64,000 bases of DNA from positions 80,715-144,714 of the forward strand of contig JAOTON010001043.1 in assembly GCA_034440635.1 (NCBI GenBank), given 5' to 3'. This document shows, in pieces, positions 43,641 through 54,589 of this stretch; within the stretch, counting starts at the first letter, position 1, and each line of letters starts with the position of its first letter. The stretch comes from Lepas anatifera (Eukaryota; Arthropoda; Thecostraca; Lepadidae). The position numbers and the translations under genes are program-made. The notes under the pieces were generated by a model. The model saw nothing but the letters and a program-made list of their open reading frames with translations, was not told where the DNA came from and searched no databases.

Positions 43641-44950
43641 GAAAGCGGGGGTGGGGGGGGCAGGGGACACCGTCCCCCTGTTGACCAACCATGGGGACAT
43701 CCCCCAAAAAAATTTTGGGCCAATTGTCATAAAGGCCGTCAGGTACAGAATATGCCCAAAATTCGCCTCTCCCGGTCAGCACCAGCCCGGGTCCATTCCC
43801 CCTGTGAAAATTCTGCTGCAGCGCCCCTGGCTGCAGGGCCCTGAACCCGAGTTAGCTATAAAAATATTGATATCCTAGCATGTGATCTTCATGATGAGAT
43901 CATGCCATCTAATCATCTTTGCTGCCCTAAACAATATTGAGGATACACCTTCATTTTATAGCTAGGATGTGTTGAGATTCCTTTTCTCTAGTCTTTCTAT
44001 CATGCAACAACTTATTCCTTCATTATGGGTTTCGAACTGAGATGGACTGCATCATCATATACATAGAAATTTATTGTGCCCAATGTCCAGTTCAATCACA
44101 TTTGAATGGTATTTTTAAGAACCCTCATTTTAATGGGATTCCAGAAATTCCCCCCTCCCCCAAACCAAGAAAGAATACTGTACCCAGAGATGACCATTAA
44201 ATTATTATGAAAGAAGAACTTCTAATTTCATTTTTTATTATTTCATTTTTCCATATAAACAGGTGAAGAAAAACAAGGGACATGAACAGCATATAAGAAA
44301 CATGAGAGAGGCCAGCAATAGTCATACAGTACAGTACAAGTGAGGCAGGAGAGTATGTTGTGAAATTAGTATGTTATGAGATTAGGACAAATAATAATAA
44401 TGCTGGTCAGTAGAAATAAAACGAAAACAATGCAGAAAAGCAAAAAAAGAGAAGCAATACAAAACAAAATGAGCAGAAAGATAATCCAAAACTCGCCTAA
44501 CAAAACAAATAAAATTACGAAAATAAAAACAAACAAATTATAATTATTAGTTAGTGTGAAGTTGTAGGCCCAGATATGCTGTTTATGTTAGTCACAAACT
44601 AATAAAACACCCAGGTTCACATACATTGTGCAGGGTAAGAACAAATAATAGTGGCAATTATTGAAGCAAAAACAAAACCAACAGGCAGGAAGCCAAAAGA
44701 GCTAAAACAGGACGAAGAAAATAACCAGGCGAAATGAGAGCAAAGATGACGCTAAGTACGCATGAAGCGAACGAAAAGAATAAACAAAACTTCGAATTAA
44801 ATGGAACAGCTCAAGAGCAGCGAGAAAAAGCAAAGTAGAGGAATACAAGAACGAAATGAACATAGCAAGGCTAAATGAGCTCATGTAACATGACATGATG
44901 CTTGATAATAATATTGCTTAATAATAATTGATAATGCTTAGGTTACTCAA
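43641..44950. other. unassigned stretch, A-rich toward the right
   Basis: No coding domain was recognised; the right half is purine-rich, which produces a spurious hydrophobic open frame on the minus strand. Confidence 0.4.
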
Positions 44951-44956
44951 TATTCA

Positions 44957-45060
44957 GTTCATCATCATCATCAATTTATTTTTTTTTTTTAATTATGATA
45001 GTAAAACAGCAGAAATGAGGAGCAAGAAACAGATAGAGGAAGAGTAAGCAAGACAAAATC
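44957..45060 (-). mobile_element. LINE-like 3' end with (ATG)n tail
   Basis: Inverted relative of 31705-31813: the minus strand reads TGTATGATTTTGTCTTGCTT and ends AATAAATTGATGATGATGATG. Confidence 0.55.
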
Positions 45061-45477
45061 ATACAAAAAGCACCAGAATAAGTGGGACCACATGTGATAT
45101 TAACTTTAACCTAAGCAAATCTCGGTCCCCCAAAAATGCAACATCTCACTACAATCTGCAGATATGTCAAGCTAATAAAACTATAAGCATCAATAGAATA
45201 AAAAGTGAGTAGGTACGTACCTGCTTTTCAGAGAAGAAACTAGAAAGTCTTCTCTAATTAGGTGGACGTTTTGTGGCCGAATGAAACGAATGTGTTGCGC
45301 CAGCTTTGTCGCACCTTCAAACGAGCATATCGCAAGCTGGCTCACTCGTTAGCATGACATTTTCCGCTATTGGGCCGGGCTCAGGCCTGAGGACCAATCA
45401 GATTGTTGCAACCATATGAAAGGTATTCCTTTAGGGTTTGAAATAAGCCAATAGGCCCCCTTTATTTTGAACTTTAA

Positions 45478-45600
45478 AGTGTACGGAAATTGTATACAGA
45501 GAGCTTTGAGTAAAACTAAATATGCCGAAAGTGATTCCTCAACACGCTCTACAAAACTGCTATCTCAGTTCAAAACACGTTATAAAAGTGGGACACTCCT
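45478..45600. mobile_element. truncated inverted partner of the piggyBac-type MITE
   Basis: Its right 50 bp is an approximately 80% inverted match to the first 50 bp of the neighbouring MITE, so the two form a 105-bp hairpin (45551-45655) centred on the shared TTAA. Its left edge is also next to a TTAA (45474-45477). Confidence 0.55.
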
Positions 45601-45604
45601 TTAA

Positions 45605-46054
45605 AGGGAAGGTGGCACCTTCATAACGTGATTTTAACTGAGATAGCCAAGTTGTAAAGCAGGTCGGAAAAGCCGGTACTCTATATATCATTTGTCTTGG
45701 AACACGAGATTTCCGTAGAAAAAAGCTAAAACCTACCTGCCATGTACCCCTCATGTACCCCTAACAGCAGGTCACAATTGTCATGGCTGTTGGTGTGACG
45801 AAATATGCTGACGTCACGATGAGCATCAGCCAATTGAAGCCCTTGAAGCGTTTCAAGTATGGTAGTGGTTGGAAGATCATGATATCATCCACAGGCAGAT
45901 ATTTATTTCTTTTCCTAGAGGAGCATTTTAAAAATCAAAATATTGAGCCTATTGTACATTTTTCAGAGAAATAATGAGTGGCTTTATTAATTTCGGCTAA
46001 AAGTACGCCTAATTACACTAAATTCCACAATTCGACCACGATGCCACATTCCCT
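45605..46054. mobile_element. piggyBac-type MITE flanked by TTAA
   Basis: Inverted ends AGGGAAGGTGGCACC (left) and AGGGAATGTGGCATC (right, reversed) are directly bordered by TTAA at 45601-45604 and 46055-46058. TTAA duplication is the piggyBac signature. 450 bp, no transposase. Confidence 0.82.
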
Positions 46055-46317
46055 TTAAGAGAAGTTCAGCAATTATCTTCCTTCATGTCACGTGCTGTGC
46101 ATCCAACTAGGTGGGGAGAATTGTTTCATACTTTTGGAGGTGTGTGAGCACCCCCTAAAGTCCAAAAACGTCAGATGCGTATTTAGACTAAGCGTCAGAA
46201 AGCACCCCTAAAGCTGCTAAGCCACCTTTGAATACGGCTTACTATAGTTTGGTTGACAGTAAACGTTGACGTAGATACTGGGGACGTCTGAACAAAACTA
46301 CTGCTCAGAAGAAGATG

Positions 46318-47530
46318 AAGAAGAAGAAGAGCATTTATTTCCTTCGTTACAGACATCATAAGCAGCTTATAATTTTGGATCGACTCAAAAGCGTGAAGCC
46401 TATATCTAGGCACCGCTCCTGCCAAAATTACAGCAAGGGCTGCTTTACGAATTAGAAAGAAAAACACGGTGAGTGGAAAAAGAGAGGAACCAAAAATAAA
46501 TTAACAACAGCTCCTCATCAGTCACAGTAATGGGAACACCTGAGTGGGTAATCCACCGCGCCAGGTCCTCGGAGATTCCTCCGCCGTACACGCAACCCCT
46601 GTGCCTTGTGCATCCTACTCACCCGCCACCAACAGTGCCGCCGCCGCACCCCGAGCTGTCAGTGCCGCTGCAACGTCACTTTGAGTGCAGTCTTCAACAG
46701 CACTGCTCCCTTCGTCGCTTAACGAGCCTCCGTGTAAATGGATGTGGAAGGCATTTGTGCTCGGCAGTGAAACGTTAATTTGCAAATTTTCTGGACATTT
46801 GAAAGTAGTGTTTGTCTTAATTCGGTGTAAAAAAGGGCATTGCAGTGAAAAATTTCGGGTACTTTCTCCGCAAAAGCCACAGTGGCATGAAGGTGAGATG
46901 ATTTCTGGGTTTGATACAAGTAGGAGTTGAGTGGGATTGTGCCAGTTGACAGGATGTTGTTGCACAGATTTACAGTCTTAGATTTTGCCAGAGTTTCTGA
47001 CACGTGTTTCGGGTGGGAGCAAATTCCATTTCTATGGTTGCTGGTAAGAATGAACGGTGAAATGCAGTTCTTTTGGTTCGTGCTAATGAAGTTGATGCGT
47101 TCCTATAGGGTTTCGATTGTTGGTATCGAAACGGTTCTGAGGGACGAATGAGTTCGCCTATTCTGATAGTCTTTCAGAGTTGTGAACGAGCTTATTGTAG
47201 GAAATAAGTCTGTGTGCTTCTCGTTGATTAGTCAGAGTCCCAGCCGAGCTCTTTTCTTAATTTGCCTGCCAGTGTTCTTTTTGGAGTTACTGTACTTAGT
47301 CGTGCGATACGGTTCAATTGTCTTTCTAGTCTTAGTTCGTCATATACTGTCAGGTGTCCGCGGTACACAGAGTCGCAGTGGCCGTGGAATGGCTTAATGT
47401 AAATTGAGTATATTTCACATAAAATGTGTTTTGGCAGGTGTCTGGATATGGCATACAGTGGGCTAACCGCAATATTTGTTTTTATGATGCTGTTGACCTG
47501 TTCATCAAATTTTAAATTTTGGCGCAACGT
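46318..47530 (-). pseudogene. LINE C-terminal fragment with 3' UTR and (CTT)n tail
   Basis: The minus strand reads LKFDEQVNSIIKTN, ISRHLPKHILCEIYSIYIKP, LERQLNRIARL, RKELGWDSD in one frame of 99 codons (47527-47228). In shifted frames come SYNKLVHN, ILSTGTIPLNSYLY and a Cys-His cluster (CHCGFCGESTRNFSLQCP) near 46860. The 3' UTR ends in GAAATAAATGCTCTTCTTCTTC near 46320. This ordering fits a CR1/L2/Nimb-like ORF2 tail. No RT core is present. Confidence 0.78.
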
Positions 47531-48640
47531 TACTCTTAGGTACTTGTGTTTTTATACTATATGGACTTTGATAAAGGAAGCTTTCTTAAGGGTTTTGGTT
47601 CTACTTGTCACAAAACCGGTTCAGTTTTTGGTCTTCAGTGGAGTTGAAAGTTTTATAGAGCTTCAGCCATCCTGGGATTTTACGGCCCTGGTACTGCTGA
47701 GGTACACATGCAGCGATGCAGTGGTGAGTTAACCAGCGCGTGTGGACGCAGCCAGATTCTTAGATAACTCCGTTTGGCTCCGCAGTATGCGTGATCCGTG
47801 CAGGCGGATTTTCCTGAAAAAACTTGGCCTCGCGCCATCTTTTAGACCGGTTTGAAGGGTCTGCAATGAACTATGGACGGGGATGGGCTCCTTAGTAGAC
47901 GGAGCTCTCTTGGAATCCCCTAACTAATACTGGAATCCCCTAACTAATACTGGAATCCCCTAACTAATACTGGAATCCCCTAACCGAACTCTCTTGGAAT
48001 CCCCTTTCAACCACGCCAATACTCCCTGTAATTGGGCAAGTGTGCCTGTTGGGAGTGGCCCTAATAAAAACATTAGTGGAGTGCTGCAGGAGCCCCCGCG
48101 GCTGGACCTGCGTTCCTGAGTAATGAAGAGCAGAAACGCACGATTTCTTCATACAAAATATGTTATAGAAACTGATATAATTTTTCGAACAATTGACACA
48201 ATTACCTCATTCAACTCTCCTGTCTGTAGGGAAAGGCCAAGCCAGCTAAATCTAGCACTGGCAACTGCGATGAAAATATTTTTGAGAGGATCACACCAGT
48301 GGGATGGGAGACACAGCGAGAGGCACAATTAGGCAGGGGTGTGCAGCCAGGGCACTCTCCTCAGTTCTGCAGAGTGTGCCACATATCCTTGATTTGATAC
48401 CTCGTTCGTCTCAAAACCTGTCGTTTGTGGGGCAGTGAAGGTTTTCCCGGTGGAATTCAGCCAGAATTTGTCTCCACTGCGCGCCCAGCCCGGACACCAC
48501 TTTACGGAGAGCAGAAACCCCCGGTAAGGGGCTGCTTTCCGCTCAGGATACGCTTAAGTAAGCACATGATACGATTAAGTACGCTTAAGTTGCAGATGCA
48601 ACTGTACGCTTTTGGATAAGCTACATATTAAATAGGGGTT
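47531..48640. other. unassigned stretch
   Basis: Apart from the 20-bp tandem repeat at 47911-47990, nothing is recognised. Confidence 0.4.
47911..47990 (+). repeat. 20-bp tandem repeat, four units
   Basis: Three exact copies of TGGAATCCCCTAACTAATAC plus a fourth, variant unit; a further TTGGAATCCCC follows. Confidence 0.95.
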
Positions 48641-48648
48641 ATTGGGTG

Positions 48649-48907
48649 TGTCAGAGCCGCATGACGAAATCCATGGAGCGAAGCGCATTGAGATTTCTCA
48701 AGCGGCTCTATTCTGGCCGCTCAGACGGGTCTCGTCGTGGTCTGTTGTCAGAGCCGCATGACGAAATCCATGGAGCGAAGCGCATTGAGATTTCTCAAGC
48801 GGCTCTATTCTGGCCGCTCAGACGGGTCTCGTCGTGGTCTGTCAGAGCCGCATGACGAAATCCATGGAGCGAAGCGCATTGAGATTTCTCAAGCGGCTCT
48901 ATTCTGT
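48649..48907 (+). repeat. 95-bp hairpin-bearing tandem repeat, 2.7 units
   Basis: Units start at 48651, 48748 and 48842 with TCAGAGCCGCATGACGAAAT. Each contains AGAGCCGC and its complement GCGGCTCT about 45 bp apart. The last unit runs into a GTTGTTGTTGG stretch and the old 1.3-kb repeat. Confidence 0.93.
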
Positions 48908-49840
48908 TGTTGTTGGCGTCTGTCCGTCCTGAGAATTGATGTCAGAGCTCTGGAATTTTGTAGGGTGATAGCCCTTCTGCTCCAGACACCCAAACTGAAG
49001 CCCCGAGTCGAAATCCAAAATAGTTTTTGAGAAATTTTGGCTCAAACTTTTTCTGTTTTATATTTTTCTAATTTTTACTTTTTAACCTACGAACTTGAAA
49101 CTTATGTCCTTTTCGAAAGATAACAAGGGCCAGCTAGGGGAAAACGAATTGAGCTGATCCGACAATATTTATTGCGCGAAAACGCGGCATTTCTCACGCG
49201 AGCAAAAACCCTGCTAAAAGTTGATGGCCGACTTGTGCGCTCGAAATGTCAGAAGACAGGCCTCAGTTAGCTGAAAGGCAGTTACCTAGGGGTAGCTAGG
49301 AAAATTTTGTAGTGCTTAGGCATAGTTTTGAGTGCAAAACGCAAAATTTTGACCTACTTTTACAGTTCTTCCGGAAGACTGAATTTTGGTTCATTTCATT
49401 TCAACGTTAATATCTCACAATCTAATTGACCGATTTGAGTTTTCATTTCAAATAATGAAAGAACATTGCTTCCGCCTGATAATATTTGGAGATGGAAATT
49501 GTGAATGTGAAATTCTTTGTTTTATAGGCATAAATAGAAATTGAGTGAAAAAACTTTTTATTTCCATCTTCCTGGTTCCAAGCTCATGTCACTCACAAAC
49601 TCAGAACTGACATGGCTGAAGAGGAAAGTTACTTGCGGTCATTTCGCTCACTTATACTACCCACCTATCTCTAATGGCTTTCGAGTAATTAGTCCAAAAT
49701 GTATTACAAGATGCTAAAGTTCTCGGACCACCTTTGCTTCTCACCATGGTTTGAAGTCCTTAAAATGGATGGAAGTGGAAGAAATTTGGCATGGAGCTAG
49801 CTTAGGATCCTAGCTCGACGATACAAGTAATTTCAGCCCA
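48908..49840 (+). repeat. 1.3-kb non-coding repeat, old copy A
   Basis: Diverged but collinear with the repeat at 52.8, 57.3 and 62.2 kb: a CTGTTGTTGTTGG start, TTTTTCTAATTTTTACT, ATAATGAAAGAACATTGCTTCCGCC, then TTTTATAGGCATAAATAG and CACCATGGTTTGAAGTCC near its right end. Confidence 0.75.
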
Positions 49841-50007
49841 AAAGAATGCTTGGTTCGTCTTCTAGAAGCACCTTTATATCGTGCCTTTTCGGGACAAGCA
49901 CAGCACCCGGCGCCAGCGGCCCGGCATATTCGGCGGAGTTGTACCAGCCAGTGACCTCCTGACGGGTCACAGCTGTTCAGCTAGTGGGAGGGTGAGTGGT
50001 ATGGCAC

Positions 50008-50078
50008 GGTGGTCTAGTGGTTAGAGGCCCTGTCTCTTGATCAGGTAGGTCCGGTTCGAACCCGGGGTGACCACGTAC
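50008..50078 (+). tRNA. tRNA-like sequence (probable SINE head or tRNA pseudogene)
   Basis: Box A TGGTCTAGTGG and box B GGTTCGAACCC are both consensus, with a 5-bp T-stem. The anticodon-loop candidate reads CTCTTGA with a mismatch in the stem. The 5' and 3' acceptor strands (GGCACGG and GTGACCA) do not pair, so a working tRNA is unlikely. Confidence 0.5.
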
Positions 50079-50184
50079 TCTTTATTGGTTATTTCAAAGA
50101 AAAGAATGATAAAACTGACTTGCAGGCTTATGAAGAGATACATTAAGAACGAAATATGGTTTGCTTTCAGCACATTGTCATGCG

Positions 50185-50810
50185 GCTCTCCTGCGCCGGT
50201 GGGGCGTTAGCCCAGGCCGCAGGCCGAGGTTGTCAGAAGCCGGTGACGAACGAAGTGAGAAACGGCTTCTATACTGACAGTTTTTCGTTCTCTGTTGTCC
50301 GTAGTAGTAGTAGTTGTTGTCTGTTCTGAGGACTGGTATCAGATACTTGAAACTTGCAGGGATGAAAGGCAGGAACCCATAAAAAATCCCGACGGCTGCA
50401 GATTTTCGAATTTTGCAAAAACTTTTCCAAAATTTTGGATTATATTTTTCTAAACTTTTATTTTTCTAATTTTCTATTTTTAGTCTACAGCTCTCAAAGT
50501 TACTCTCTTTTACACACAATCAATTACCAGTTGTTGCTCAAAGTTTAAAGCAAAAAATCCAAATTTGTACTTCCAAAATGATTTTTTGAAACTTTTACCT
50601 CCAACTTGTAGTGAAATGCATTACCAAAGTTATAAGTTCGAAATATCTGAAGATATGATGCTAAGTGTTCCAAACTGGATTTTTACAGACAGAATGGACT
50701 GTGCATTACTGCATAGACACTAATCTGAACCAAAAGCATAATTTTGAAGGTCAGTTTTGGCCCTTTTTCCAAAACATTGTAATTATGGCCTAAAATTTTA
50801 AAACCATATA
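50185..50810 (+). repeat. 1.3-kb non-coding repeat, old copy B (5' half)
   Basis: Begins with the GC segment CGGCTCTCCTGCGCCGG...AGGCCGCAGGCCGAGG, continues with the hairpin AGAAGCCG...CGGCTTCT, a GTAGTAGTAG run and CTGTTCTGAGGACTGGTATCA. Diverges after about 50.8 kb. Confidence 0.75.
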
Positions 50811-51059
50811 ACTTTCAAAATTATGAACTTTTTTGAGCGCAGTTTTCTTTGTTGAGATGGGTATTGTCATTGCAACAACATATTCTAAACTCAAATTTCT
50901 GAGTTAATGGGAAATATTTTTCTGCAAAAAATACAATATTTTTTTCTTTTTTTGGGAATTTATGGCTATATAATTCCAAATTTTCTTTTCGAAATTGGTA
51001 CCCAAAAAAAGCCCGACTCAAGTTCTACAACCGTCTGCCTGACCATACCCGCGCGTCTC

Positions 51060-51850
51060 CCATAGGTTTTGAGCTATATGATGATAAAGACTGAACTTGT
51101 TGCGGTTTTCATAGGTTGTAATAGATTCATCACGTGATAAAGTGCCTTTATACTCAACTGGGATATATGGCTCTCTCTATACTTGAAGTATGGGAAATTA
51201 TGAGCTCTGCCGTTTTTGTTTCATGACGCTCTGACGACTAGGTCGCCACTGAGGGGCAAAATACTTCGGTCCCGTTTTTCCCGAAGCAGTAGTGACGTCA
51301 TTCTGCCCTTCTTGCATGGACCTTCTGTGCCGGGGCAGTATTCTGTAGCCGGTAAATGCGTGCAAGAAAGGCATAACATTTCTACCCGAGTGCATACAGC
51401 GGGTGGCTAGCCGGTCGGGGCGGACGGGAACCTGACTAGACGGCAGAGGGTGCCGAGGCGTGTTTAGAGATCCGAGGAAGTGAGCAGTGATGCCCTCAGG
51501 CATCTAGGGAACGGTAGCAGGGTCCAGAGGCGTGCTGAGATAGCTCATGGGAGACATTTCGGACGGGGGAGCAGTGAGGATGGGGGGCTGGTACGGGACT
51601 GGAGCCTTCCCCGCCATTCCCTCAGAACAGCTTCTGTGTTTGTATTAACCATAGATATTCTGACATTGGGGGGAGTTCAGCCCCTAGCTCCGCCCATTGT
51701 ATCTACCACCATTTGAATAGCCACCATGTATGTATATAGGCATATGAAAGATTGACGATTTCGTTGCACTCCGTACCAAATTACCGAACAATATCAGTGA
51801 GAGGCAATCAACCATGCAGATTTCGAATGTGGTATTCCGGTCAACAAAAG
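51060..51850. other. unassigned stretch
   Basis: Nothing recognised. Confidence 0.4.
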
Positions 51851-51851
51851 G

Positions 51852-52625
51852 TCACTGCGCATGCGCACTGGAGCTAATGGTAACAGAGGCTATCTCGGCA
51901 ACCTACGGGTTGATTTTTCTTGAAATTTTGTAAACAAAAGAATAGCACGAAATATAAGTAAAAATGTCATTGAAGCTGCACTGCGCTGCGCATGCGCAGA
52001 AGAAATTATAAAGATAAGCCTGAAAGGCAAGGATATTTCAGAGGAGGACCTGAACAGAGGGAAAGCCAACGTGCTTAAATTAAGCATGATTGTTTTGTCA
52101 CCCTTGGTAACAACAAAGGTCTGTGCGCATGCGCATTAGAACTTATGGTCATGGAGGCTATCTCGGGAGCCAATAGACCGATTTCGCTCAAATTTTTGCG
52201 AGTAAAAGCAGAATATCATCTGCGAATCCTAATTGATGGCATTATGACGCTGCACTATTATGCGCATGTGCAAAAGGAATTCTAAGGAATAATAGGCTAT
52301 AAGGGATCATTTAGACCAGGAGACAAACAAACGGCATATTAACATGCTTCAGTCAACTATAACGGTATCTTTGCTCTCATTCACTGCAGACGTTACTGCG
52401 CATGCGGACTGGGACTTAGGGTAACCGAAGCTAACTCGGTAAAAAATTGCCTGAATTGGGTGAAAATCTGCAGGTATAGGTGAAATACGGTCGGCAAACC
52501 CATCATATTTTGTATTGTATCTCGTTTCTTCTGGTCATGCCAAGTCTTTACTTAACAAAACAACCATTCTACGTGTGTTTATTTATTTGGTGACATGAAC
52601 AGAGGGCAAACATGAAGCAGTCTGC
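51852..52625 (+). repeat. ~270-bp degenerate tandem repeat with GCGCATGCGC motifs
   Basis: Three diverged units start at about 51852, 52119 and 52391, each with a TGCGCATGCGC-type palindrome followed by a GAGGCTATCTCGG-like segment. A second landmark AACAGAGGGMAA recurs near 52053 and 52599, with a weaker match near 52313. The third unit leads into the first large segment. Confidence 0.8.
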
Positions 52626-53990
52626 AGAGACATGCTAATATAGGAAAACATGGGCTTACAAAGGGGATTGAATGGAGTCATACTGAGAACACAAGACCTA
52701 AAGTCCGAAAATTGCGTTGGTGTAAGTATCATACGGCTGAAAACACTCGTCTGTCAATCGAACTGTTTGCCTAACGTACATTGTCACCGGCTTCTCCTGC
52801 GCCGGAGCGGCACCTGCCGAGGCCGCAGGCCGAGGTCGAAGCCGGTGACGAACGAAGTAAGAAACGGCTTCTATTCTGACAGTTTTTCCGGTCTCGTCGT
52901 CGTCGTTGTTGTATGACAACAATTTATTTTTGTTGTTGTTGTTGTTGTTGTCTGTTCTGAGCGCTGGTATCAGAGACCTAAAACTTTTGTGGATAGAAGG
53001 CACTTCCAAATGAATAAGCACCACGGTTGTCAATTTTCAAAATTTTCAAAATTTTGCCCAGAATTTTGCATTATGTGATTTTTAACTTTTATTTTTCTAT
53101 TTTTTGCTAATTCATCTAGACTCTTCAAACTTGCACCCTTTTACATCAGGGAAATTTGTAGTTCACACAAAAAGTTGGAAAGAAAAAGCTTTAAATTTAG
53201 GGCTCTAAATTAGCTTTTAAACTTTGCACCCTAAATTTGGCATAAAACTCATGGTCTAAACTACAGGCTCGAAATATCTGAAGCTACAGCAGTTCAGGTT
53301 CTGAGTCAAATATCAACTTAAAGGCCGGTTTGTGCAGTACTGCACAAACACAGAAACAAAACAAAAACGGAAATTTAAGGGTCCTTTTTGGCCCATTCCG
53401 TGAAGGTCTGCATTTCCCAAAATATCATTCAAACCCTTATATCTTCCGATCTAATTGATAAAAATTAGTTCCCATTTCAAATAATAAGAGAGAATAGCCT
53501 CCTTTATTATATATTTAGAGATAAAAACTTTCAGACTGAAACTTTTTATTTTATAGGCAAAAATAAAATATAAGTTTTTAAAATTTTTATTCTCAGCCCC
53601 CTGGTTTCCAGACCATGATAGCTACGGTATTGAACTTAACACGGCTGGATAGAAAACTTTGTTGCCGTCATTTTTCTCACTCATACCCCCCACTTATCTC
53701 TTACGGCTTCCGCGCTATAAGCCGTAAAATGCATTTCAAAGTGGTAATTTTATCAGTTCATTTTTGCTTCACACCGGGGTTTAGGGTGGTTAGAGTCATT
53801 GGAGGGAAATGAAATTTTGCATGCAGCTAGGTAAGAGACATATGTCGACATTCCATCTGCATATATATCAATGAAACACCAAGTTACCTTTACTAACATG
53901 CCGTTTCTCCACGCATCGTTGTAGCAAATCACCACGCGTCACCCCTGCGTCCACGTCGCGGCAACGCCGGCGATCGGCGCGGCCGTTTCT
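52429..53990 (+). repeat. 1.3-1.6-kb non-coding repeat, copy C (start of large segment 1)
   Basis: Runs from CTAACTCGGTAA through the GC segment near 52785, a (GTT)n run, a perfect 22-bp palindrome at 53328-53349, and into GGCGCGGCCG near 53975. Near-identical to copy D, but only C retains the GAAGCCGGTGACGAACGAAG hairpin and CGTCGTCGTCG run. Confidence 0.92.
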
Positions 53991-54109
53991 GTTTATTTAT
54001 GGTCTGGTAAAAAAGTACCCAACACTACCCATAATGCATCACAAGTAATTAGAGTACCGTAAAAGTCTGAGTTTACAATAAGAGTATTATGTTTCTGTTT
54101 TTGGACCAT

Positions 54110-54530
54110 GGGTGGATCCAGGGAATAAGTAGGCTAGGTGCCCCCCCACCCTTCTCCCCCCATCCCCTCCCCCAACCCCCAATCGACCATCGGCGCCCTC
54201 TGAAATTGTAAAGACACGCCTCTCAAGGTCGATGACGCTCCCTGAAATGTCGCTTCCCATACGCGGATCCAGGATTGCCTATCGGGGGCGAGGTGGAAGG
54301 GGAAACTTCCTGGTGGGCGCTATCTACACCAGGGACGCCACTTTTGGCCGGAAAAACCTATCAAGTAGGCGCTAAAACCTATCAGTAGACCCCGATACCT
54401 GCATCTCGGGGAAAACGACATTTCAGGGGGTGCCATCGAACTTTCCAGGGGTTTCCGGGACAATTTCAGGGGCGCTAAGATTCTATGGGGGGCACCTGTC
54501 CCCTTTCCCCTTGGATCCGCCTATGTCGTT
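54110..54530. mobile_element. GGCGGATCC-ended MITE bordering satellite array 1
   Basis: The left edge GGGTGGATCCAGGG and the reversed right edge CATAGGCGGATCCAAGG are about 415 bp apart; an internal GCGGATCCAGGATTG lies near 54261. The 50-bp satellite starts just to the right. Confidence 0.65.
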
Positions 54531-54589
54531 TCGGGGCGGGGGGGGCACGGAGGTGGGGCGTTACTGGTGTGGGGGTAAGGAGATCGAGC

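Noticed and set aside
44702..44896. A 64-codon Leu/Ser/Phe-rich minus-strand frame resembling a membrane peptide.
   Set aside because: A by-product of a purine-rich plus strand; no supporting context.
47911..47990. 20-bp repeats considered as a CRISPR array.
   Set aside because: Units are directly adjacent with no spacers, in a eukaryotic context.
50008..50078. A functional tRNA gene.
   Set aside because: Acceptor strands do not pair and the anticodon stem is mismatched, despite good internal promoter boxes.
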